Positions 6,994 through 13,952 of a stretch of DNA of 14,496 nt are shown here, piece by piece; positions within the stretch are counted from its first letter, which is position 1, and every line of letters starts with the position of its first letter. The stretch comes from Eubacterium sp. TM05-53 (GTDB lineage: Bacteria; Bacillota_I; Bacilli_A; Erysipelotrichales; Erysipelotrichaceae). The notes beneath the pieces were generated by a model, which saw only the letters and a program-made list of their open reading frames with translations, had not been told where the DNA came from and did no database searches. The translations under genes and the position numbers were made by a program. The DNA is taken from the NCBI RefSeq assembly GCF_003436425.1, contig NZ_QSPK01000059.1, positions 1 to 14,496 on the forward strand. The letters are read 5' to 3'.

Positions 6994-7007
6994 ATTCCAC
7001 AAGGAAT
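6994..7007 (-). promoter_or_regulatory. Small leader hairpin of the LytTR operon
   Basis: ATTCC-ACAA-GGAAT is a perfect 5-bp inverted repeat at the predicted 5' end of the mRNA. On the minus strand it buries the only GGAA that could serve as ribosome site for the LytTR gene. The stem is short and the effect is inferred. Confidence 0.3.
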
Positions 7008-7013
7008 TTTAAA

Positions 7014-7042
7014 AGTATAGTCTTGAAAAGTAAGTGGTAAAA
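7014..7042 (-). promoter_or_regulatory. Promoter of the LytTR/LiaF-like operon
   Basis: On the minus strand, TATACT (7014-7019) is a 5/6 -10 box, but the hexamer 17 bp upstream (TTTTAC, 7037-7042) is a poor -35. A good -10 with a weak -35, plus a repeated site covering the -35 region, is typical of an activator-dependent promoter. Start predicted near 7007. Confidence 0.5.
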
Positions 7043-7059
7043 ATAGAAGGCTAAGTGGT
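7031..7059 (-). promoter_or_regulatory. Paired direct repeats, probable LytTR binding sites
   Basis: TAAGTGGT occurs at 7031-7038 and 7052-7059 on the plus strand (ACCACTTA on the operon strand), both continuing as a W-A-A extension. The start-to-start distance is exactly 21 bp, two helical turns, which is the usual layout for LytTR dimers (direct repeats with a 12-13 bp gap). The proximal copy overlaps the -35 region of the operon promoter. Confidence 0.65.
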
Positions 7060-7061
7060 TA

Positions 7062-7092
7062 AGAAAAAAGAAGTGAAATGGATTCACTTCTT
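7062..7092 (-). terminator. Terminator of the glucosidase-phosphatase operon
   Basis: A perfect 10-bp stem (7068-7077 with 7083-7092) around a 5-nt loop, followed on the minus strand by T6 and CTT. It overlaps the stop codon of the HAD phosphatase gene and insulates the LytTR promoter just beyond it. Confidence 0.85.
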
Positions 7093-7929
7093 ATATAAGT
7101 TCTAAATGTTTAAAGGCATTGTACAAACCATTTTCATTTACATCATCTGTGATGTAGTCAGCTGCCTCTTTAATTTCTTTTCCGCCATTTCCCATTGCGA
7201 CATTATAGGAACAACATTCAAACATGAATAAATCAATTTTGGCATCACCAAAAGAAATCGTATTTGAAGTATCTTCATGAAGATATTCCAACAATGTTTC
7301 AATCGCATGACGCTTAGTGATTCCTGCAGGACCTAAATCACCAAACAGAGCTAATTCACCTTTGCCACCCCAAGTATTCGCAATTAATTCAGAAAATTCT
7401 GATTTAGAATCTAAATGATCTTGGTAGCTACTCAAAATAAAACTGATTTTATTCACATCATCACGATATAGATCTTCACCCTGTAAGTGAATGAATCCAG
7501 AAACAAAGGCATTGGCAGTGTCTTTGGCATGACTTGTGTCAGCACCTTTTCCAAGAGCATATTTCATCATTGTATCTGGTCCTTGTTCCAACATATAATC
7601 GTTACAATACATGCCACTGTTTGCTTCTAAATAGAAACCTAAGTGTCTTTCATTACACCAATCAACAATGCGTTTAACATCTTCTTTAGACAATCCTTGA
7701 TGCATCACAACATGTTCATGATCTTCTACATAAGCTCCATTGCCGCCAATCATACCATCTAATTCACATAGATTTCGTTGTAGAATTTCAGCTTTTGAAC
7801 ACCCTGTACAAATATAGACTTTATGCCCATTCGCTCTTGCCTGATCTACCGCAAGTTTTGCGCTATCGGGCATTTTAGCCTCATAATCAATGAGTGTTCC
7901 ATCCACATCTAAAAAGACGATTTTAGACA

Positions 7930-7930
<1 letters not shown>
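7091..7930 (-). CDS. Cof-type HAD-superfamily phosphatase (class IIB)
   Basis: A probable cytoplasmic sugar-phosphate or related phosphatase of 279 residues, with all HAD motifs visible. Motif I is DVDGT with nucleophile D8 and D10; motif II is T42 in ICTGCS; motif III is K205 in AGITKRHAIE; motif IV is GDAKID (227-232), followed by VAMGN. The large insertion between motifs II and III is the C2-type cap that selects the substrate. Its ATG overlaps the glucosidase stop by one base (TAATG), with AAAGGA inside that gene, so the two are translationally coupled. It may dephosphorylate a sugar phosphate released or accumulated in the same pathway (inference). Exact substrate unknown. Confidence 0.88.
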
Positions 7931-9476
<1,546 letters not shown>

Positions 9477-9480
9477 GAAA

Positions 9481-10323
9481 CTATTGATTTAAACCATGAT
9501 AAGACATGGACTTACGAATGTATTGATTATTCTTTGTACGATTTAGATTATAGATAGCCCCATATAAAACGTCCATGATATACTGCATCGCAATATGACT
9601 GGAGAACTGAGAAATTCGATTTTGAAGGTTCTCGCTATCACTAATAAATAGATGATATACATTATCTACTGATTCTTCTTTTACACCAGCTCTAGTAATC
9701 AAAATAACGGGCACATTTTTCTTTAGAAATTGTGAACGCAATTGATTTGACCACATAGCCCCTGAATAAGATAGAACAATTGCGACATGATCTGAATTGG
9801 AAGCCAGTGTTATTAGAGATTGTTCATAATAAGCGGATGGACAATTGACAATTTTACCTATATTCAACATTTTTTGTTTAAAATTCTGGGCAATATTTTC
9901 ATTATGCCCAACCGCATATATATCAACGTATATAGCACTATTGACAATCTTTGCAATTTCATCAATGCGTTTGGCATCTAAACATTTATAAGTGTCCTGA
10001 ATTGTACTTTTATATAGATCCATTAATTTGTTGGCAATTTCCTTTGCGTGATCCTTCTCATAGAAAGGCACATTCGCATCAACCCAGTTTTCTTCTTCCA
10101 TCTTTTCTTCTTTGGCAAGTTCAATCTTTAGATCATTGAATCCATTAAGTCCAATTTTCTTACAAAAACGATGAATTGCCGATTTTGATACAAACACTTC
10201 TTTTTCTAAGTCTTGGATCGTGCAATTTAATATAGTTTCTTTATGATTCATTATATAATTTCCAATACGAACCTCAACCGGAGTTAGGTTTTCACATAAA
10301 GTAATCTTTTTATCTAATGTCAT
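9481..10323 (-). CDS. RpiR/MurR-family transcriptional regulator
   Basis: A 280-residue protein. An N-terminal RpiR-type helix-turn-helix (about residues 1-75, with TIQDLEKEVFVSKSAIHRFCKKIG in the 35-58 region) is followed by a SIS sugar-phosphate-binding domain (about 120-250), containing IYAVGHNENIAQNF and AIVLSYSGAM. RpiR proteins respond to sugar phosphates, so it is a likely regulator of the adjacent phospho-glucosidase operon, with the phosphorylated sugar as effector (inference). The ribosome site GAGGT lies 5 nt before the ATG. A 16-bp palindrome just upstream may be its own operator. It is transcribed separately because a strong terminator follows it. Confidence 0.9.
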   Translation of the reverse strand: MTLDKKITLCENLTPVEVRIGNYIMNHKETILNCTIQDLEKEVFVSKSAIHRFCKKIGLNGFNDLKIELAKEEKMEEENWVDANVPFYEKDHAKEIANKLMDLYKSTIQDTYKCLDAKRIDEIAKIVNSAIYVDIYAVGHNENIAQNFKQKMLNIGKIVNCPSAYYEQSLITLASNSDHVAIVLSYSGAMWSNQLRSQFLKKNVPVILITRAGVKEESVDNVYHLFISDSENLQNRISQFSSHIAMQYIMDVLYGAIYNLNRTKNNQYIRKSMSYHGLNQ

Positions 10324-10336
10324 GTTCTACCTCTTC

Positions 10337-10352
10337 TGTTAATACTTTAACA
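10337..10352. promoter_or_regulatory. 16-bp palindrome upstream of the RpiR regulator
   Basis: TGTTAA-TACT-TTAACA is a perfect inverted repeat 14 bp before the regulator start codon, where an autoregulatory operator would be expected. It does not resemble the 28-bp repeat at the glucosidase promoter, so if both are used they may bind different proteins. Confidence 0.35.
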
Positions 10353-10371
10353 CAACTCGAAAAATATCTAA

Positions 10372-10432
10372 ATATCTCATCAATTCTGCGACTTCAAAAT
10401 CATTTAAAGTTTCCGATCAAAGGATGAGATAT
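10372..10432. repeat. Inverted repeat with 10-bp arms
   Basis: ATATCTCATC (10372-10381) and GATGAGATAT (10423-10432) are perfect inverted copies 41 bp apart. Each arm is followed outward by a second ATATCT/AGATAT unit, so the similarity extends with a 1-bp shift. Possibly a pair of regulator sites in the divergent region; function unknown. Confidence 0.4.
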
Positions 10433-10455
10433 CAGATATCATTGCTAAAAATATT

Positions 10456-10504
10456 GAAATAATGACGTTTTAGGTAAAATAAAACATCGAAATAATGACG
10501 TTTT
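10456..10504. repeat. Two 16-bp direct repeats 33 bp apart
   Basis: GAAATAATGACGTTTT occurs at 10456-10471 and again, identical, at 10489-10504. The 33-bp phase is about three helical turns, so both copies face the same side of the DNA. They lie 60-100 bp upstream of the tex promoter. This looks like a paired regulatory site; it is too few units for a CRISPR. Confidence 0.5.
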
Positions 10505-10567
10505 TCCATTCACAACTGAATTCTGTAAGAAATATTTACATGAAATAAGACGAAGTATTTTAATCTT

Positions 10568-10576
10568 TGGTATAAT
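10568..10576 (+). promoter_or_regulatory. Extended -10 promoter of tex
   Basis: TGGTATAAT is a perfect extended -10 element. The best -35 at 18 bp is only AAGACG (10547-10552). The start would be near 10583, giving a leader of about 20 nt that includes the ribosome site GAGG (10591-10594). Confidence 0.6.
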
Positions 10577-10602
10577 AATAGAGTTGAAATGAGGTTTAAT
10601 AT

Positions 10603-12750
10603 ATGGATGAGAATATAATTGCCTTAATTGCGAAAGAACTGAATATTGCGATTTCACAAGTTAAGAATACATTAGAATTATTAGAAGAAGGAGCTACCGT
10701 TCCTTTTATTGCACGTTATCGTAAAGAACGTACAAAAGGTTTGGATGAAGAACAAATTCGTGTCATTCAAGAAAATTATGCGTATCAAGTAAATTTAGCT
10801 AAGCGTAAAGAAGAAGTCTTGGCTCGTATTGAAACATTAGGTAAATTGGATGATGAAATCATTAAGAATGTCAACGCATGTACAAAATTATCACAAGTAG
10901 AAGATATTTATCGTCCTTACAAACAAAAGAAAAAGACGCGTGCAAGTGTTGCGATTGCCAATGGCCTACAGCCATTAGCCGATACGTTTATGTCTTTGCC
11001 ACGTTATTTTAAAGAAACAGAATTAGATGCCTACATCAATGAAAACGTAAAAGATCGTGAAGCAGCTATTCAAGGAGCTTGTGATATCATTGCTGAAAAA
11101 GTAAGTGATGATGTGGATGTGCGTAATAAAATATTGGATTCAATGACAAATTTTGGTCGTATTGTCACAACTGAAAAGAAAGATCATGAAGATGATCATA
11201 AAGTCTATAAGATGTATTATGATTATTCAGAAAGAGTAAATACATTAGCACCGCACCGTGTTATGGCTATTGATCGTGGGGAAAAAGAAAAAGTATTAAA
11301 TGTATCGATTTCTTTTAATGAAGAATATATTGAAAATTGGGTATGTCGAAGATTTATTCGTTTTAATAACAGCGGAACAAGTGAATATGTTCGTACTGCC
11401 ATTTTAGATGGCTTAAAAAGATTGGCCTATCCTTCCATTGAAAGAATGGTTCGTTCAGCTTTAAGTGAAAAGGCACATGAATCAAGTATTGACATATTCT
11501 CTATGAACTTAGAAAAACTTTTACTTCAACCACCTATGAAAGATAAAGTGATTCTAGGCTTTGACCCAGCCTTTAGAACCGGATGTAAGTTGGCTGTTAT
11601 TGATGCGTCTGGTAAAAAATTAACAGTTGATGTGATTTATCCACATCAGCCAAATGCGAAAGTAAGAGAGTCTGAACAAAAATTAGTTCAGTTATGCAAA
11701 GAATATCATGTGAATTTAATTGCGATTGGTAATGGTACGGCAAGTCGAGAAAGTGAAGCTTTTGTGGCCAATACAATCAAGAAATTTAATTTACCAGTAT
11801 CCTATACCATTGTTTCTGAAGCAGGAGCCAGTGTATATAGTGCTTCAAAACTAGCTATTGAAGAATTCCCAGACTTACATGTTGAACAAAGAAGCGCCAT
11901 TTCTATTGCGAGAAGATTGATGGATCCACTTTCAGAACTAATCAAAATCGATCCTCAATCAATTGGTGTTGGACAATATCAACATGATTTACCAACCGCA
12001 AGATTAAAAGAACGTTTGGATTTCGTAGTTGAAAAAGCCGTTAACCGAGTGGGTGTAAATATCAATACAGCCAGTGTTTCATTATTGAAAAATGTAGCGG
12101 GATTAAATAATGCGAGTGCTACAAGCATTGTTTCTTATCGTGAAGAGAATGGAAAAATCGAATCGCGTACACAAATCAAGAAGATTCCTAAGATTGGTCC
12201 AAAAGCCTTTGAACAAGCAGCAGGATTCTTGCGTATTGAAGATGGAAAAGAACCATTGGATCGTACAAGTATTCACCCTGAGTCATATAAGGCAACAAAA
12301 GTATTGTTGAAGGAATTAGGTCTGGATACTTCAGATTTGGGAACACAAAAAGCTAAAGATGTAATTTCAGATTGTGATACAAAACAATTAATGGCAGATA
12401 CAGGATTGGATGAATATACATTAAAAGATATCTTAGATGCGATTTGTATGCCACTTAGAGATTATCGAGATAAATACGATGCGCCTTTATTAAGAAAAGA
12501 TGTATTGGAAATCGAAGACTTACATATTAACGATAAGCTTGAAGGTACGGTTCGTAATGTTGTTGACTTTGGAGCCTTTGTCGATATCGGATTACACGAA
12601 GATGGTTTAGTTCATATTTCAAAGATGAGCACAAACCGAGTAAAACATCCAAGTGATGTGGTATCTGTAGGAGATATTGTTACGGTATGGGTATATAATA
12701 TTGATCAGGAGAAACAAAAGGTGCAGTTAACGATGGTCAATCCAAATTGA
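10603..12750 (+). CDS. tex: Tex-family RNA-binding S1 protein
   Basis: Tex proteins are conserved cytoplasmic nucleic-acid-binding factors, related to eukaryotic Spt6, linked to transcription, toxin-gene expression or RNA turnover depending on species. At 715 residues it is full length. The N-terminal helical Tex region (VPFIARYRKERTKGLDEEQ within 34-52) is followed by a YqgF/RNase-H-like domain from about 315 (ILGFDPAFRTGCKLAVID). Next come the conserved SIGVGQYQHD (453-462) and a helix-hairpin-helix region at about 485-545 (VGVNINTAS, IPKIGPKAFEQAAGFLRI). A C-terminal S1 domain occupies 644-715 (GTVRNVVDFGAFVDIG). Own promoter and terminator. Nothing irregular seen. Confidence 0.95.
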   Translation: MDENIIALIAKELNIAISQVKNTLELLEEGATVPFIARYRKERTKGLDEEQIRVIQENYAYQVNLAKRKEEVLARIETLGKLDDEIIKNVNACTKLSQVEDIYRPYKQKKKTRASVAIANGLQPLADTFMSLPRYFKETELDAYINENVKDREAAIQGACDIIAEKVSDDVDVRNKILDSMTNFGRIVTTEKKDHEDDHKVYKMYYDYSERVNTLAPHRVMAIDRGEKEKVLNVSISFNEEYIENWVCRRFIRFNNSGTSEYVRTAILDGLKRLAYPSIERMVRSALSEKAHESSIDIFSMNLEKLLLQPPMKDKVILGFDPAFRTGCKLAVIDASGKKLTVDVIYPHQPNAKVRESEQKLVQLCKEYHVNLIAIGNGTASRESEAFVANTIKKFNLPVSYTIVSEAGASVYSASKLAIEEFPDLHVEQRSAISIARRLMDPLSELIKIDPQSIGVGQYQHDLPTARLKERLDFVVEKAVNRVGVNINTASVSLLKNVAGLNNASATSIVSYREENGKIESRTQIKKIPKIGPKAFEQAAGFLRIEDGKEPLDRTSIHPESYKATKVLLKELGLDTSDLGTQKAKDVISDCDTKQLMADTGLDEYTLKDILDAICMPLRDYRDKYDAPLLRKDVLEIEDLHINDKLEGTVRNVVDFGAFVDIGLHEDGLVHISKMSTNRVKHPSDVVSVGDIVTVWVYNIDQEKQKVQLTMVNPN

Positions 12751-12775
12751 CAATCAACAAATAGAGGTTTAATAT
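12747..12775 (+). promoter_or_regulatory. Possible promoter of the AEC permease gene
   Basis: A consensus TTGACA (12747-12752) overlapping the tex stop codon, 17 bp, then TAATAT (4/6, 12770-12775). If used, transcription starts near 12782 and the hairpin at 12788-12811 becomes the first structure of the permease mRNA and not only the tex terminator. Confidence 0.35.
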
Positions 12776-12787
12776 CTAGACTAAAGT

Positions 12788-12811
12788 AGGACAACTTAAT
12801 GTTGTCCTTTT
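12788..12811 (+). terminator. Hairpin terminator after tex
   Basis: AGGACAAC (12788-12795) pairs with GTTGTCCT (12801-12808) around TTAAT and is followed by a short TTT to 12811. The T run is short, so read-through into the permease gene 23 bp away is possible. Confidence 0.65.
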
Positions 12812-12833
12812 CATTTAAGGGAAGAGGATTTTT

Positions 12834-13736
12834 ATGAATATTACTACGATTGTTACACAAATGACAATTCTGTTGTTTATTATGATTGTTGGATTTGTAG
12901 GAGCTAAAAAGAATATCTTTAATGATGAAGTAAACGTATATGCATCCAATATTTTATTAAGAATTGGCATTCCAGGCTTGATTATAAGTTCAGTGAAAAA
13001 TGGATCACCATTTACAGGAAATGAACTGTTCAATGTGCTTGTTATCTTCTCAATATTTGTGATTTTTACAGGCGTTGTATCAAAAATTATTGTTGAAGTT
13101 TTGCGTATTAAAGAAAATAAAGCCCTTTGGCAATTTATGATTCTATTTACCAATGCAGGCTTTATGGGATTACCCGCTATTCAAGCTATATTAGGCGATC
13201 AAGCCATGCTTTATGGAGCGTTATTTTTACTACCATTAAACTGCTTGATGTATGGATATGGAGAGAGCTTATTTCGTAAGGGCGAATTTTCATTTAAGAA
13301 ATTTATGAACGGTCCTATGATCGCTTCTGTTATTGCCCTTACATTATGTATCTTTAATATAAAGCTTCCGTATATCTTAGCACAGACCTGCACGTATATT
13401 GGCAATGTTACAACACCATTATCTATGATGGTAATTGGTGCTGGGTTAGTCAAAATGGATGTTAAGGAATTACTGGATCTGAAGTTGTGGGGATTTACAA
13501 TATTTAAAATGATTCTATTGCCATTGTTCTATATGTTTACTCTTTCTATATTTCATGTTGATCCATTGATTGAAAATACACTTATTCTGATTATGTGTAT
13601 GCCGGTGGCAAGTAATTCAAGTGTCTATGCATTTATGTATGGTGAGGATGCAACGCTTGCCAGTAAAGCTATCTTTATGACTAGTGTTGCGTGTGTGGTA
13701 ACGATTCCAATTGTGTTTATTTTGCACAGTTTTTGA
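12834..13736 (+). CDS. AEC-family (auxin efflux carrier-like) permease
   Basis: An integral membrane transporter of about ten helices in two halves, from the family that includes bacterial malate/malonate and other organic-acid carriers; the substrate is unknown. The 300-residue protein shows the family's NAGFMGLPAIQ segment (about residues 104-114), the central MMVIGAGL helix, and MPVASNSSVYAFMY in the second half. The start has an AAGAGGA site 6 nt upstream. The last codons are unusual: TTT TGA forms exactly where the TCAA end of the downstream mobile element (minus strand) begins, so the stop codon belongs to the element. The original gene probably ended within a few residues, because the tenth helix is complete. 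Activity is likely preserved. Confidence 0.88.
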   Translation: MNITTIVTQMTILLFIMIVGFVGAKKNIFNDEVNVYASNILLRIGIPGLIISSVKNGSPFTGNELFNVLVIFSIFVIFTGVVSKIIVEVLRIKENKALWQFMILFTNAGFMGLPAIQAILGDQAMLYGALFLLPLNCLMYGYGESLFRKGEFSFKKFMNGPMIASVIALTLCIFNIKLPYILAQTCTYIGNVTTPLSMMVIGAGLVKMDVKELLDLKLWGFTIFKMILLPLFYMFTLSIFHVDPLIENTLILIMCMPVASNSSVYAFMYGEDATLASKAIFMTSVACVVTIPIVFILHSF

Positions 13737-13741
13737 CGTAC

Positions 13742-13763
13742 TCTCATCATTAAAATGACGAGA
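13742..13763 (-). repeat. Right-end hairpin of the IS element
   Basis: TCTCATCATT and AATGACGAGA form a 10-bp imperfect palindrome with a two-base loop, six bases from the TCAA terminus. Sub-terminal hairpins of this kind are recognised by Y1 transposases and also form the 3' stem of omega RNAs. Confidence 0.65.
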
Positions 13764-13817
13764 TTCTCTTTCTCACATCGCGAGAAATGGAGCATCGCAA
13801 AGCTTTCATCCTGGTTC

Positions 13818-13843
13818 TAGTCCTTGCATATAGTCTTTGCATA
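13818..13843. repeat. Tandem 13-bp repeat in the omega RNA region
   Basis: TAGTCCTTGCATA (13818-13830) is followed directly by TAGTCTTTGCATA (13831-13843), with one difference. It lies in an otherwise hairpin-poor stretch of the predicted RNA. Confidence 0.6.
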
Positions 13844-13952
13844 GCTCTTGTTTTTTGAGCATTTCCAATCCATGTGGACTGTACTCTGTAAACTCATACT
13901 GCATCCAGCAGGGCTTACGCCTTAGACCTGACTGGATGAGAGATTCTTTATG

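Larger units (their letters stand above)
10324..10602. other. Repeat-rich divergent intergenic region between rpiR and tex
   Basis: No gene is supported. An open frame on the minus strand across 10445-10657 has no ribosome site and is mostly repeat translation. The region holds a 16-bp palindrome near the regulator start, an inverted repeat (arms 10372-10381 and 10423-10432), two copies of a 16-bp direct repeat, and the extended -10 promoter of tex. A weak minus-strand promoter for the regulator may lie near 10374-10400 (TTGAAG, short spacer, TGAGATATT). Confidence 0.5.

Noticed and set aside
6985..7002. TTG start for the LytTR protein
   Set aside because: No upstream ribosome site, and it falls within the predicted mRNA 5' end hairpin.
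10456..10504. Possible mini CRISPR from two 16-bp repeats
   Set aside because: Only two short units, a 17-bp gap, and no cas genes nearby.
10445..10657. 70-codon minus-strand frame in the rpiR-tex gap
   Set aside because: It overlaps the tex start, has no ribosome site, and its repeated peptide simply reflects the 16-bp DNA repeats.
12815..13153. 112-codon minus-strand frame over the AEC permease
   Set aside because: A shadow frame of an obvious plus-strand membrane protein gene, without a ribosome site or family resemblance.
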